Assembly: GCA_020721205.1 (NCBI GenBank)
Contig: DYNF01000005.1
Location: 11,480 to 73,465, forward strand
Length of the DNA stretch: 61,986 nt
Source of the DNA: Prochloron sp. SulCav_FS08_3_32_3330
GTDB lineage: Bacteria; Cyanobacteriota; Cyanobacteriia; Cyanobacteriales; DYNF01
Reading direction: 5' to 3'
The notes beneath the pieces are model-generated. The model searched no databases, had not been told where the DNA came from, and saw only the letters and a list, made by a program, of their open reading frames with translations. Below are positions 24,492 through 34,395 of this stretch, piece after piece. Numbering within the stretch: position 1 is the first letter of the stretch; the number at the start of each line of letters is the position of its first letter. Both the position numbers and the translations under genes were made by a program.

Positions 24492-24998
24492 TTAGCTATT
24501 ATTTTGTAAAGAAACTTTTAAAAAATCTTCAAGTATATAAGCAACTTTTTTTACTTGTTTTTGTGGATCACCCCCAAGTCTATTAATAGGAATATTTTTC
24601 CTAGATAAACCAACTAATTCTAGTTTATAATAATAACCACTCTTGTTTCTATATTTATTAATTTGAAGTCCTGTAATATCGTTGAGGGAATATTCTTGGG
24701 TTTGATGACCAAAAAAAGTTTTGCTTTGATGAATTAACAAATTTTGTAGCTTATCAAAAATAAAAATATGAGTTTGAAAAACATAAAAGATAACAAGAAA
24801 ACCGATGATTGGAAAAATTATTAAAAAAGAAAAAGGCAGAAGATTATTAAGATTTTTTTGTGTTGTTAATATGATCGAAATCATGTTTAATGGTATTCCC
24901 ATAAACATAATACCCCAGATGATAAAAACAACGAATAAAAAACCAGTTGGTTTTTCTTCTATTACTAATTCATAAGAACTTTGTTGCAAAATCTTCAT
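24492..24998 (-). CDS. Hypothetical membrane protein with two helices
   Basis: A 168-residue protein. After a short cytoplasmic start, two membrane helices (about 20-43 and 52-74) are followed by a soluble tail of about 95 residues with alternating beta-like stretches (HIFIFDKLQNLLIHQSKTFFG, GYYYKLELVGLSRKNIPINRL). The arrangement resembles small PH-like membrane proteins, but no motif is firm. It sits 28 bp downstream of the CHAT gene on the same strand, so the two may be co-transcribed. Its other neighbour is the convergent RNA cassette. Confidence 0.7.
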   Translation of the reverse strand: MKILQQSSYELVIEEKPTGFLFVVFIIWGIMFMGIPLNMISIILTTQKNLNNLLPFSFLIIFPIIGFLVIFYVFQTHIFIFDKLQNLLIHQSKTFFGHQTQEYSLNDITGLQINKYRNKSGYYYKLELVGLSRKNIPINRLGGDPQKQVKKVAYILEDFLKVSLQNNS

Positions 24999-25026
24999 AT
25001 TAATTAAATTGGGTTGTAAAATATTT

Positions 25027-28000
25027 TTAAAGCCAATTTCCGACTAAAACGTAGGGCGCCCAATAAAGAGGGTGGGAAGAATCAGAATTATGTAACAGAG
25101 TGATCTGAGCTTGTCGCAAAGCTTCTGCTTTCGTCACATTCGGTTTTTGTAACTCCTGATAAAAATGAATCATTAATTCTGAGGTTGCTTGATCATCCAC
25201 ATACCAGAGGGTTGCGAGGGTACTTCTCGCTCCTGCCCTTACCGCAATTCCCGCTAAACCCAAGGCGGCACGATTATCTCCGGCGGCGGTACGACAAGCA
25301 CTTAATACTAATAATTCTATATTTTCAGAACCTGAACTCAATAAATCCTCTAATTCTTTAGCATTAATTTTATTATCATAAGTTAAAATAAAAGTATCTT
25401 CGGCTTGGGAGCTAAATTCTCCGTGAGTAGCTAAATGAATAATCGGAAATGAGCCATTTTTAATTATTTCTTGTATATTAGAGTAAGTAAAATTCTGATT
25501 TAATAAAGTATTATGTAAGACTGTTGTACCAATTTCTTCTAATTCTGTATCTACATTCGGTAAAGCACTAAAACCCTGTCTTGCCTCAGTTAAGCCTCCT
25601 AAAAGGGCGTTCAAATTTTCTTGAGGTAACTTTTTAGGTTCTAATAATTTTAAACCGGGAGATAAAGCAACGGCATATTTTTCAATTAAAAATTGTTCCC
25701 CATCATTAAGCACAGACATGGGAATATTTCTTAATGAACCATCTAAAATAAATGCCAATGTTTTGATATTATTTTTAATAAGATCAGGCTCAGTTTTTCT
25801 GATTAATAAATCATAAAGTTCTTGTGCTAAAGGTAAATAATCATTCTGACGAGTAGCACGATTATTAGTGAGAAAACTTTTGAATTTTCTGATAGTGGAT
25901 TCTAATTGATCTTGAATAATCGGACTAGAATAATATTTTAAATCTTTTCCGGGTAAAGATAAAATAAGATCTAAGCGATCAGGTAAAATAATCGGATAAA
26001 GCACCGCAGTATCCGTCGCAACTTGATTAATATTTTCCGTTTTTGTTGTAGAACAAGCATCTTGGAAAAAGTTATCTAATTCCGCTATTTGTAAGGATTC
26101 CATAATCTCTAAAGCTTGTTGTAAATTACTTTGAGAAGGTTGATCTTCTAATAATAATGAAACAAAATCTCGATAAATAGGTTCAACACTTTCTCGGAAG
26201 GAATATTGGAGATCTTTATTCACAATAACTAAGTCACTTCTGAGGGATTTAAGAATAGTATAAGCACGACTATAAGAAGTAATTGCTTCTGATTTTTTCC
26301 CTTGAGCTTTTAAAATTCTCCCTAGTTGAGATTGCCAACGATAAGCAATATCATCAGCTTTAATTTCTTCTGTAATAATAATCGCTTTTCTCGTTAATTC
26401 TTGAGCTTTTTCTAATTGGTTTTGTTTCTCATATTGTTCCCCTAAATAACCTAAAATATAAGCTTGTGCCTGTGGATCTTTAGTGGTTTGAGCCTCTTGT
26501 AATACTTGCTCTAAAATGGGAATAATTTGTTGATTTTGGGCAGAAATTATAGATTGATAATCTTCAATATTTTCTTGATTATTTAGTTGAGTTAACTTAC
26601 CTAAAGTAGCAACATAATTAATTTTTGTGTAAATTGTACTTCGATTGTTGACTAATTTATTAATATTTGAGTCAATTTCTGAGACTAAATTATTAATTTG
26701 TTCTAAAATACTTTTTCTTTTTGAACCAAAAATATTTTTATTATTATTTAAACGATAAATTAAAAGATTTAATAAATTTAATTGACTTTGAATTTTTAAC
26801 GGAGGTGAATTAGTAATTTCGAGAGCTTTTTGATAAGCTTCTATTGCTTTAATTAGATCCTTATCTTCCCTTTGATTACTATAATATAAATTACCTAAAC
26901 TCAAATAATATTGACTAATATTTTCCTGATCTTCTAATTTTTGAGCCATGGTTAAACTTTGTTCTAAAAATGGTTTACTTTCTTCTATTTTACCGATTAA
27001 TCTTAAACTATCACTATAATTTTTCAGGGCTATTAATTTTAATTTTGAATCAGGTTTTGTTTGTAATTTTTGCTCAACTTCTGTTAATATTTTTACTGAT
27101 TGCAGATTCAAACCTAATCTTTGTAATGCTTGAGCCTGATTAATTTTAACCCCAATTATACCTAATTCATTATTATTTTCACTGTAAAGTTTTTCCGCTT
27201 GTAACCATGTATTTAAAGCGGTTTCACTTTGACCTAAAACAAATTCCAAATTTCCTTTATTATTAATAATTTGTGCTAATATTGGTAATTTTTTTGTTCC
27301 TGTTTCAGACTGTAATATTTGCCAACTTAAATTAAGATTAGTTTGAGCTTTTTGCCATTCTCCTAACTGAATATAACCAGCACTTAAATTATTTAAAATC
27401 AGAGCATAAGTAAGATTATCCCCTATTTGTAACGCAAAATCGCCCCCTTGAGTCCAGATTTTAATAGCCTCAGTATATTCCCCTTTTTCATAATATTCTC
27501 GCCCTTTTTCAATCAAATTTTCCGTTGAGGTAGTTTCTGTTAAGGAAATATCACCGTTATTAGCGACTTGCCATCCCCTCACTTGATTAAGGGTTTCTAT
27601 ATTATTATTTTCTGTATTTTGAACAGATAAAGCTGATCCTAAATCTACAATAATTATTTCTTGAGTTAAAATACCCGTAGGATTAGGGGGTAAACCTCCT
27701 TTTCCAGTTACAATAAACTCACTAGCTTTACCTTCATTACAGACATTTTGAGCAATTAATTTAGAAGTATCAATCGGATTAGTGGGTAAATCTACTAATC
27801 CTTGACTCACATCTACATCAGGAGATTCAATATCCACAATACCAGATTGTCCAAACTGAGAACTAGCGGTAATATCACTTAATGAAGTCAGATCATCCCG
27901 AAATTTAATCCCATAAAGCCCCGTTGCTGTAATATTAATATTACCTCCATTACCTAAAAAAGCATTAGCAATAATATTACTATTTTCCTTAGCAGGAGCG

Positions 28001-30174
28001 ACAATAAAAGGAGAAACAATATTAATATTCCCCCCATCTCCTCCTCCTCCTTCTGTCCCCGCAGTGGTAGAAATTAGACTATTATTTCTCATTAATAAAT
28101 ATTCACTTAAATTAATATTAATATTTCCTCCACCCCCTGATACACTTTCCGCAGAAAGAGAAGCATTATTATTAAGAATTATTCGATTACCATTAAGATT
28201 TAATTGTCCGGCATTCCCTGTCCCACGACTATCTACAGCTATTTTAGCACTATTTAAAACATTCAATTCGGGAGTATTAACTGTAATGTCTCCACTTAAA
28301 CCTGTGGAATTACTACGAGTATTAGCAAAAAAACCACTACTTGCATTTTCATTTTGAACTCTAGATCCGAACTGTGCTAATCTTTGATCAAAGGTGGAAT
28401 CAACTCCCGATAAATTAACACTATTACTAGCATTAATAATAATATTTCCGGCATTGCCAGAAATTAGATCAGGAAAGTTAGGAAAGCCTGAAGATGTTAA
28501 AATTTGTCCCCCATTTAATGCCTCAAAATTAGCTGTATTAATTAATACATTTCCTCCATTACTATTATTAAGAGTCTGTGCATTGACAATACCACCATTA
28601 GAAATAGTAAAATTATTGGTATTTAAAATGATATCTCCGGCTTGACCGATCGCATTTAATTCCGTTGCGGCAAAGATCCCACTAGATAGACCGCTAATCT
28701 GACCTGAGCCGGAAATATTAATCGAATCCTTCGCTTTAACGATGATATCACCTCCGTTTCCCCGTCCACCGATATCATTGAGAGAGCCTAAAACCGATGT
28801 GGCAATCTGTGCGCCATTAGTTAAACTTAAAGAGCCTGTGGTAATATCAATGATGCCACCATTACCCACAGCACCCGGATTAATTAAACTTTGAATAGCG
28901 GTAGAATAGCCATCAATATCTTGACCATCAAGGGAGATATTATTAGTAATATTAAGTTGAATATTTCCCGCATTTCCTCTACCTTTAATCGAATTTCCGA
29001 TCTGAGCGCCTCCATTCATAAAAAGGGATGATCCTTGTATATCAACAGTGCCTCCATTACCCACTGCACCTGATTCTACCTGACTAACAACTAAACTTAA
29101 AGCATCGGTAAAAGTGATAGAATCATTGGCAAAAATAGAGATATTTCCTGTATTTCCTCTGCCAAAACTTCTGGTTAATAATTGTCCATTTTTGGTAAAA
29201 ATAGATTGGGCATTAATTAAAATATTACCACCATTTCCGACAGAATTGGGTGCAACAAAATTCCCTAATAAACTATCAGTAATATTTAAAGAACCTGTGA
29301 GATTAATGTCAATATCTCCTCCCACCGTGGTAGGTGTTGCTACTCCGAAAATACCAGTATAAACTTCCGTATTATTAATAGATAAATTATTCCCATTAAT
29401 AACTAAATTACCTCCACCTTTAGCCATTACATTAATCGTTGAATTATTAATAGATATATTACTTCTTGTCCCATTATTAGGGAAATTTAAACTTAGAAGA
29501 TTGCCTGTAGTATTAAGATTAACTATTCCTTGGGTTGATAATCCTCCTAACTCAATATTTCCTCCTGATGCCTGTAAACTTCCCTTTAATAAATCAATAT
29601 TTCCTCCTAATAAAACTAAACTTTTGCCATCATCAACTTGTAAATTTCCACTATTAGTAATTGTGCCATTATTCCCTTGAAATAAAAAAGCAGTGGGATT
29701 AATAGTTAATAAGGGCGAAATAGCAGAAGTATTAGTCAAAAAACTTTCATTCCCAAATTGTAAACCATTAGCGGTAGTTGCCACAAATGAACCGTCTAAA
29801 TTGAGACTAGCATTTTCGCCAAAAATAATGCCATTGGGATTAATTAAAAATAAGTTAGCATTCCCTAATACGCCAAGAGTTCCATTAATATTAGAAGGAT
29901 TATTTCCTGTAATTCTTGTTAAAATATTAGTTACCCCCGGGTCTATAAAATCAACTGTTGCCCCCGGATCTACATTAAAATTAGCAAAACTATGAAATAG
30001 ATTATTTTCTCTTAATAAGCCTCCACCAATGGTACAATTTCCACTACAACTATTAGGAGTTGTGGGAGTAGTACCATCTATAGAAATTGATTGACTTCTC
30101 ACAGAAGTCGCCATAGTTAATAGAAAAAAAGACAAACTTTCTAGTAACAAAAATAGATTTTTAAACTGTTTCAT
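25027..30174 (-). CDS. Secreted TPS-domain/TPR/CHAT-protease fusion protein
   Basis: A 1715-residue protein. A signal peptide (1-27, ending TSVRSQS) precedes a two-partner-secretion (filamentous haemagglutinin) N-terminal domain (about 28-150) with NLFHSFANFNVDPG and LFLINPNGIIFGENASL. A long beta-helix rich in GNGGNI/GGDI repeats runs to about 800, and TPR-like helices cover about 890-1330. The CHAT caspase-like domain (about 1410-1715) has its dyad His in IHLATHGEF (about 1581) and Cys in LSACRTAAGD (about 1626), and ends YWAPYVLVGNW. TpsB-type export would expose a protease-like domain outside; known CHAT proteins are often activated by TPR-sensed partners. Plus-strand frames here are shadows. 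Confidence 0.93.
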   Translation of the reverse strand: MKQFKNLFLLLESLSFFLLTMATSVRSQSISIDGTTPTTPNSCSGNCTIGGGLLRENNLFHSFANFNVDPGATVDFIDPGVTNILTRITGNNPSNINGTLGVLGNANLFLINPNGIIFGENASLNLDGSFVATTANGLQFGNESFLTNTSAISPLLTINPTAFLFQGNNGTITNSGNLQVDDGKSLVLLGGNIDLLKGSLQASGGNIELGGLSTQGIVNLNTTGNLLSLNFPNNGTRSNISINNSTINVMAKGGGNLVINGNNLSINNTEVYTGIFGVATPTTVGGDIDINLTGSLNITDSLLGNFVAPNSVGNGGNILINAQSIFTKNGQLLTRSFGRGNTGNISIFANDSITFTDALSLVVSQVESGAVGNGGTVDIQGSSLFMNGGAQIGNSIKGRGNAGNIQLNITNNISLDGQDIDGYSTAIQSLINPGAVGNGGIIDITTGSLSLTNGAQIATSVLGSLNDIGGRGNGGDIIVKAKDSINISGSGQISGLSSGIFAATELNAIGQAGDIILNTNNFTISNGGIVNAQTLNNSNGGNVLINTANFEALNGGQILTSSGFPNFPDLISGNAGNIIINASNSVNLSGVDSTFDQRLAQFGSRVQNENASSGFFANTRSNSTGLSGDITVNTPELNVLNSAKIAVDSRGTGNAGQLNLNGNRIILNNNASLSAESVSGGGGNININLSEYLLMRNNSLISTTAGTEGGGGDGGNINIVSPFIVAPAKENSNIIANAFLGNGGNINITATGLYGIKFRDDLTSLSDITASSQFGQSGIVDIESPDVDVSQGLVDLPTNPIDTSKLIAQNVCNEGKASEFIVTGKGGLPPNPTGILTQEIIIVDLGSALSVQNTENNNIETLNQVRGWQVANNGDISLTETTSTENLIEKGREYYEKGEYTEAIKIWTQGGDFALQIGDNLTYALILNNLSAGYIQLGEWQKAQTNLNLSWQILQSETGTKKLPILAQIINNKGNLEFVLGQSETALNTWLQAEKLYSENNNELGIIGVKINQAQALQRLGLNLQSVKILTEVEQKLQTKPDSKLKLIALKNYSDSLRLIGKIEESKPFLEQSLTMAQKLEDQENISQYYLSLGNLYYSNQREDKDLIKAIEAYQKALEITNSPPLKIQSQLNLLNLLIYRLNNNKNIFGSKRKSILEQINNLVSEIDSNINKLVNNRSTIYTKINYVATLGKLTQLNNQENIEDYQSIISAQNQQIIPILEQVLQEAQTTKDPQAQAYILGYLGEQYEKQNQLEKAQELTRKAIIITEEIKADDIAYRWQSQLGRILKAQGKKSEAITSYSRAYTILKSLRSDLVIVNKDLQYSFRESVEPIYRDFVSLLLEDQPSQSNLQQALEIMESLQIAELDNFFQDACSTTKTENINQVATDTAVLYPIILPDRLDLILSLPGKDLKYYSSPIIQDQLESTIRKFKSFLTNNRATRQNDYLPLAQELYDLLIRKTEPDLIKNNIKTLAFILDGSLRNIPMSVLNDGEQFLIEKYAVALSPGLKLLEPKKLPQENLNALLGGLTEARQGFSALPNVDTELEEIGTTVLHNTLLNQNFTYSNIQEIIKNGSFPIIHLATHGEFSSQAEDTFILTYDNKINAKELEDLLSSGSENIELLVLSACRTAAGDNRAALGLAGIAVRAGARSTLATLWYVDDQATSELMIHFYQELQKPNVTKAEALRQAQITLLHNSDSSHPLYWAPYVLVGNWL

Positions 30175-30227
30175 AAACTTTAGATCAGAAAAATAATTAA
30201 GAAAACTTAATTTTAAATATAAGATCT

Positions 30228-30267
30228 GCCCACCTTACGTTAATTAGATTTTAACAGTAAGGTGGGC
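30228..30267 (-). terminator. Hairpin between the TPR gene and the CHAT gene
   Basis: GCCCACCTTAC (30228-30238) pairs perfectly with GTAAGGTGGGC (30257-30267) around an 18-nt loop. It lies in the 146-bp gap between two minus-strand genes and may end or process the upstream transcript. A related GTAAGGTGGGC core recurs at 48242. Confidence 0.65.
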
Positions 30268-30320
30268 AACTTTGATAATTATTTTGATCTAATTAGGTTT
30301 ACTGAACATTTAAGATTAGA

Positions 30321-31490
30321 TTATGGTTTACCGCCACTTGTGCCACAACAGCCTAAAGGTGCGATCGCTTCATCAAAAGGATTAGGGCTACCTCCACGAG
30401 TGGCTCGTAAGGACATAGAATTATCATTTTGATCATCCATTAAAGTCATTAAAGTTTCTTCTAACATCATAGCATGATGATCATGACCTAATAATTGATA
30501 ACCCATTTCCGCTTGTTGTGCTAATTTTCCGGCTTGGAACATATTTCCTAACACAATATTAACTCCAGCTAAACCCGCTTGAGCATTAGTTAATACTTCT
30601 AAATTTTCAGGATTAGATGCTAATTCTATTGCCTGATTATAACTTTGTTCAGCTAAAGAATTAAGACCAGTTTTAACATAAAGATCCCCTAACATTTGAT
30701 AAACTAAAGGAGTTTCTGTTCCTGTTTCTACTAAAGTTTCTAAAGTAGTGATTGCGTCACTATTAAGATTATTTAACTGATAGAAAATAGCCAATGTAAT
30801 TGCTTTTCCTTCGTCACTTAAATTAATATTTTCGATGTTGACTTTTTTGGTTTCTAGGTCTTGAATCATATTCTCAGACATTAAAACAAAACCTAAATTT
30901 TTTCCTTCATCTTCGGCAGAAGAAACCCCTGTATCGGCTGTTACTGTAACTAAATAATAACTACCCGCTTCTAAAGGTTGTTCTCCATTATAAACAGTTT
31001 CCGTTCCTGTTACTTCTTCAGACCAATTTAAGCCATCATCTCCTTCTACTGTCACCACATAATTGGTAACATTTGCCACAGGATTCCAACTAATAGTAAA
31101 CTGATTATTCATTAACAAAGTATTACGAGGAGTCATAACATAAGGAATCGAATTATCAGTTCCTCCTTGATTATATTCTGATTCCATCGTCAGATCAGGT
31201 CGCTCCTTACAACCATTAGCAACGTCGGAAGCCCCACTACTAGGAACATTCCACATTGTTAAATCATCACATAATACGGTAATATTTGAGCCATTACTAG
31301 CTTGGATCATATCCCCTGCTTGAAGTTGTGTTCCTACTCCCATCATGCGAAACTCAGACCAATTACTTTTTTTGACAGAAGCTGATCCCGTTAGTTCCAA
31401 AATTTGATGAGCCGAAGCAATATTAGGTAAAGCTAATAAACTGGCGATCGTTGTTAATGCCGTAGCGGTAAACCAAGGTTGTCTTTTCAT
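30321..31490 (-). CDS. Exported TPR protein with an N-terminal FecR-like region
   Basis: A 389-residue protein with a clear signal peptide (1-27, cut after NIASA). Residues about 30-95 (ILELTGSASVKKSNWSEFRMMGVGTQLQAGDMI) resemble the FecR-like beta domain common in cyanobacterial envelope proteins. A fibronectin-like middle (NNQFTISWNPVANVTNYVVTVEG) and about three TPR-like helical pairs (220-350) follow. It is upstream of the CHAT-TPS protein on the same strand. Similar proteins often accompany TPS and CHAT proteins in cyanobacteria, so a joint envelope or secretion role is likely. Confidence 0.8.
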   Translation of the reverse strand: MKRQPWFTATALTTIASLLALPNIASAHQILELTGSASVKKSNWSEFRMMGVGTQLQAGDMIQASNGSNITVLCDDLTMWNVPSSGASDVANGCKERPDLTMESEYNQGGTDNSIPYVMTPRNTLLMNNQFTISWNPVANVTNYVVTVEGDDGLNWSEEVTGTETVYNGEQPLEAGSYYLVTVTADTGVSSAEDEGKNLGFVLMSENMIQDLETKKVNIENINLSDEGKAITLAIFYQLNNLNSDAITTLETLVETGTETPLVYQMLGDLYVKTGLNSLAEQSYNQAIELASNPENLEVLTNAQAGLAGVNIVLGNMFQAGKLAQQAEMGYQLLGHDHHAMMLEETLMTLMDDQNDNSMSLRATRGGSPNPFDEAIAPLGCCGTSGGKP

Positions 31491-31743
31491 GATAATTATT
31501 TTTAATTTATTGATGAGATTTTTTGAAAATTATGAGGTTGCTATTTTATCAGCAGAGAAGGAAAGAATCAGACAACTATTCTTTCCTCCAAAACTAGCAG
31601 AAAATTAAGTAGATTGTTCTTAACTATAATTATACCTTAATATTCAAAGAGAAGAATCTAAGTCAGGATCAAAATAGTCTTAATTGGTGAAAATTGTTAT
31701 ATAATTTAATATCTATTAAAAATTTTAGGTGTGAGATCAAACT

Positions 31744-32751
31744 ATGGGAATTAACCTCCAACAGGCATTTGAAGTGGGAAAATATCTTGTTACCCAAAAA
31801 ATAAAGGGGAATAAGCGTTTTCCTCTGGTGTTAATGCTTGAGCCTTTATTTCGTTGTAATTTAGCTTGTCCGGGTTGTGGTAAAATTCAACATCCCACTG
31901 AGATCCTAACCCAAAATTTAACCCCCGAACAGTGTTTTAAAGCGGTGGAGGAATGTGGCGCTCCTGTGGTTTCGATTCCGGGAGGTGAACCTTTATTACA
32001 CCCACAAATTGACCAAATTGTCAAGGGTTTAATTGAACGGAAAAAGTTTATCTATTTGTGTACTAATGGCATTTTATTAGAAAAAAGTTTAGCAAAATTT
32101 GAGCCTTCTCCCTATCTCACTTTTAGTGTACATTTAGACGGTTTACAGGCAGAACATGATAAAGCTGTCGATCGCAAGGGCATATTTGACATAGCAGTGA
32201 AAGCGATTAAAGCCGCTAAAGCTAAAGGTTTTCGAGTTACGACTAATACAACCGTATTTGAAGGGGCGAATCCTCAAGAAGTACAAAAGTTCTTTGATTT
32301 CTTAGAAGATTTAAACATTGATGGAATGATGATATCTCCCGGATATAGTTATGAGTGGGCGCCGGATCAGGAAAATTTCTTAAAAAGAGAACAAACTAAA
32401 GCTTTATTCCGAGAAATTTTAGAACCTCATAAATCAGGGAAGAAAAAATGGAATTTTAATCACAATCCTCTGTTTCTCGACTTTTTAATTGGCGAAAAAG
32501 ATTATGAATGTACACCTTGGGGCAGTCCGAGTTACAGCGTTTTAGGATGGCAAAAACCTTGTTATCTCTTAAATGAAGGACATTATCAGTCTTTTCAAGA
32601 ATTGTTAGATCAGACAGACTGGACTAAATACGGTCATAAAAGTGGGAATCCAAAATGTGAGGATTGTATGGTTCACTGTGGTTATGAGCCTACGGCGGCG
32701 ATGGATGCGATGGAATTTCAAAATATTTTATATACCATGTTAAAACTCTAA
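31744..32751 (+). CDS. hpnH: Adenosyl-hopene transferase (radical SAM)
   Basis: A 335-residue radical SAM enzyme of hopanoid synthesis that adds the 5'-deoxyadenosyl radical to diploptene, giving adenosylhopane. The cluster-binding cysteines lie in [12 protein letters not shown] (residues 38, 42 and 45, CX3CX2C). [11 protein letters not shown] and [10 protein letters not shown] are SAM-binding family blocks, and the C-terminus has [14 protein letters not shown], typical of HpnH. The length is normal. Other hopanoid genes (shc, hpnG) are not in the window. It is a single gene ending before a family B repeat. Confidence 0.93.
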   Translation: MGINLQQAFEVGKYLVTQKIKGNKRFPLVLMLEPLFRCNLACPGCGKIQHPTEILTQNLTPEQCFKAVEECGAPVVSIPGGEPLLHPQIDQIVKGLIERKKFIYLCTNGILLEKSLAKFEPSPYLTFSVHLDGLQAEHDKAVDRKGIFDIAVKAIKAAKAKGFRVTTNTTVFEGANPQEVQKFFDFLEDLNIDGMMISPGYSYEWAPDQENFLKREQTKALFREILEPHKSGKKKWNFNHNPLFLDFLIGEKDYECTPWGSPSYSVLGWQKPCYLLNEGHYQSFQELLDQTDWTKYGHKSGNPKCEDCMVHCGYEPTAAMDAMEFQNILYTMLKL

Positions 32752-32791
32752 TTATGATTTAAAGATGTCATTTCAGTTATGGCAAAAAATA

Positions 32792-32848
32792 GGTTCGTTG
32801 TTGCGCTTTAGCGCCACAGATCTATAGCGCTAAAGCGCAACAACAAAC
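32792..32848. repeat. Family B palindromic repeat
   Basis: GGTTCGTTGTTGCGCTTTAGCGC and TAGCGCTAAAGCGCAACAACAAAC form a nearly complete inverted repeat after hpnH. The rest of the 403-bp gap to cbiM holds the B12 riboswitch. Confidence 0.9.
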
Positions 32849-32904
32849 AAGATTAAAGGTAATTCCTCAAAATAATTAAGTAACCGCTCGTGATATAATC
32901 AAAA

Positions 32905-33032
32905 AATGTTTCGGTTCTGATGGAGAAAGCCATTAGAGGTAACGGGGAAAGTTCGGTGTAAATCCGGCGCTGTCCCGCAACTGTGATGAGAAATAACTAT
33001 TTCTTTTAGTCAGGATGCCCACCGAATCTTAA
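32905..33032 (+). promoter_or_regulatory. Cobalamin (B12) riboswitch
   Basis: The sequence reads TCGGTTCTGATGGAGAAAGCC, then AGAGGTAACGGGGAAAGTTCGGTGTAAATCCGGCGCTGTCCCGCAACTGTGA, and the B12-box-like AGTCAGGATGCCCACCGAA, the standard order of the cobalamin riboswitch. It precedes cbiM by about 120 bp. When B12 is plentiful, the aptamer is expected to lower expression of the cobalt transporter downstream. Confidence 0.95.
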
Positions 33033-33154
33033 ATACATTCTTATTCTTAATCTGCGAGGTACAGATGACATTGTTTAATGGACAAAAATCTTTATCCTTA
33101 CTGTCTTTCCTGTCTTCACAAATCCTTAACAAATCAGTGAAAGAGGTACAATAA

Positions 33155-33907
33155 TTGAAAAAACGTAAAATATTAAGCCTTGTGACAATGATAGGCTTAA
33201 GTCTTTATTTAGTTGTGGGTAGTGCTACCCCCGCCCAAGCGATGCACATAGCTGAGGGTTTTCTGCCTCTTAAATGGGCTATATTCTGGTGGCTGATTGC
33301 TTTACCATTTTTTCTGTTTGGTCTGCGATCGCTGACACGCATTACCAAAGAGCATCCAGAGTTAAAATTATTATTAGCATTAGCCGGGGCTTTTACCTTT
33401 GTTTTATCGGCGTTAAAAATTCCCTCTGTAACGGGAAGTTGCTCTCATCCTACAGGGACGGGACTCGGAACAATTATTTTTGGTCCGACGATTATGACGG
33501 TTTTAGGAGCTTTAGTCCTCTTATTTCAATCAATTTTGTTAGCTCATGGCGGTTTAACGACAATGGGTGCAAATATTTTCTCTATGGCAATTGTCGGACC
33601 TTTTACTGCTTATGGAATTTATTACCTATTCTTAAAATTAGGGAATCAAAAACTGGCAATCTTTTTGGCGGCGGCGATCGCTGATTTATTAACTTATGTA
33701 ACCACTTCAATTCAATTAGCATTAGCTTTTCCTGATCCTAGCGGAGGATTTATGGTAGCTTTCCTTAAATTTGCGGGAATTTTTGCCGTTACTCAAATAC
33801 CTTTAGCGATTACAGAGGGTTTACTTTCTTTATTGGTATGGAATTGGTTACAGGAATATAATGAGGAAGAATTAGCCTCTTTACAGTTAATTAACAATCA
33901 TAAATAA
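33155..33907 (+). CDS. cbiM: Cobalt ECF transporter, substrate-binding component CbiM
   Basis: A 250-residue membrane protein with several helices. An N-terminal signal-like segment is cut so that MHIAEGFLP becomes the mature start; in CbiM the amino terminus and the His of MHI bind the cobalt ion. LPSVTG-type [31 protein letters not shown] and FSMAIVGPF are family blocks. The start is a TTG after AGAGGTACAA. It is the first gene of a B12-riboswitch-controlled cbiMNQO group; cobalt is needed for cobalamin synthesis. Confidence 0.95.
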   Translation: MKKRKILSLVTMIGLSLYLVVGSATPAQAMHIAEGFLPLKWAIFWWLIALPFFLFGLRSLTRITKEHPELKLLLALAGAFTFVLSALKIPSVTGSCSHPTGTGLGTIIFGPTIMTVLGALVLLFQSILLAHGGLTTMGANIFSMAIVGPFTAYGIYYLFLKLGNQKLAIFLAAAIADLLTYVTTSIQLALAFPDPSGGFMVAFLKFAGIFAVTQIPLAITEGLLSLLVWNWLQEYNEEELASLQLINNHK

Positions 33908-33919
33908 ATTAAGAGTAAA

Positions 33920-34216
33920 ATGAAAAAAACTTCATTTAAAGGACAATTTAAAGGACAAAATTGGTTACTAGCGATCGCCGTTATTACCCTTGCAATCATA
34001 CCGTTAATTTTTGTAAAGGGAGAATATGGCGGGGCTGATGGTCAGGCAAAAGATTTAATTACAGAAATTAATCCCGAATATAAACCTTGGTTTGAGCCTT
34101 TATTTCAACCTGCTAGTGGGGAAATTGAATCCCTCTTATTTTCCTCTCAAGCGGCGATCGGTGCGGGGATTATTGGTTATGCGATTGGTTATTATAAAGG
34201 ACGAAAGAAGGGATGA
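33920..34216 (+). CDS. cbiN: Cobalt ECF transporter component CbiN
   Basis: A 98-residue protein with an N-terminal helix (about 14-32), an extracytoplasmic loop (GEYGGADGQAKDLITEINPEYKPWF) and a C-terminal helix (about 76-92), the standard CbiN layout. CbiN helps CbiM load metal. It lies 12 bp after cbiM and is translated as part of the same transcript. Confidence 0.95.
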   Translation: MKKTSFKGQFKGQNWLLAIAVITLAIIPLIFVKGEYGGADGQAKDLITEINPEYKPWFEPLFQPASGEIESLLFSSQAAIGAGIIGYAIGYYKGRKKG

Positions 34217-34218
34217 GA

Positions 34219-34382
34219 CGGCAACGGGTTGAAACCTGTTGCTACATAAACAAAACCTACCTACGCAGGTTGAATTTCTTAAATATTAGTTAATATTTAA
34301 TCATAAAACCCGGGTCGCCCGTGGTTTTGTTTGGGTAGCAACAGATTTTAATCTGTTGGAAAAAAAAGAATGAAAACACCCT
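34219..34382 (-). repeat. Family A element inserted between cbiN and cbiQ
   Basis: Minus orientation: ACGGCAACGGGTTGAAACCTG hairpin, CCTACCTACGCAGG hairpin, AATATTAGTTAATATTT core, GGGTCGCCC hairpin, AACAGATTTTAATCTGTT hairpin, then AAAAGAATGAAAACACCCT. The element fills the 179-bp gap and would form several stems in the cbi mRNA, possibly lowering expression of cbiQO relative to cbiMN. Confidence 0.9.
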
Positions 34383-34395
34383 AACCACTAAAATT

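Noticed and set aside
28064-29995. Plus-strand frames inside the large CHAT gene
   Set aside because: They are antisense shadows of the beta-helix repeats, with no ribosome sites and Leu/Pro-rich composition.
33274-33684. 136-residue plus frame overlapping cbiM
   Set aside because: A shifted-frame shadow of cbiM with cysteine- and tyrosine-rich nonsense sequence.
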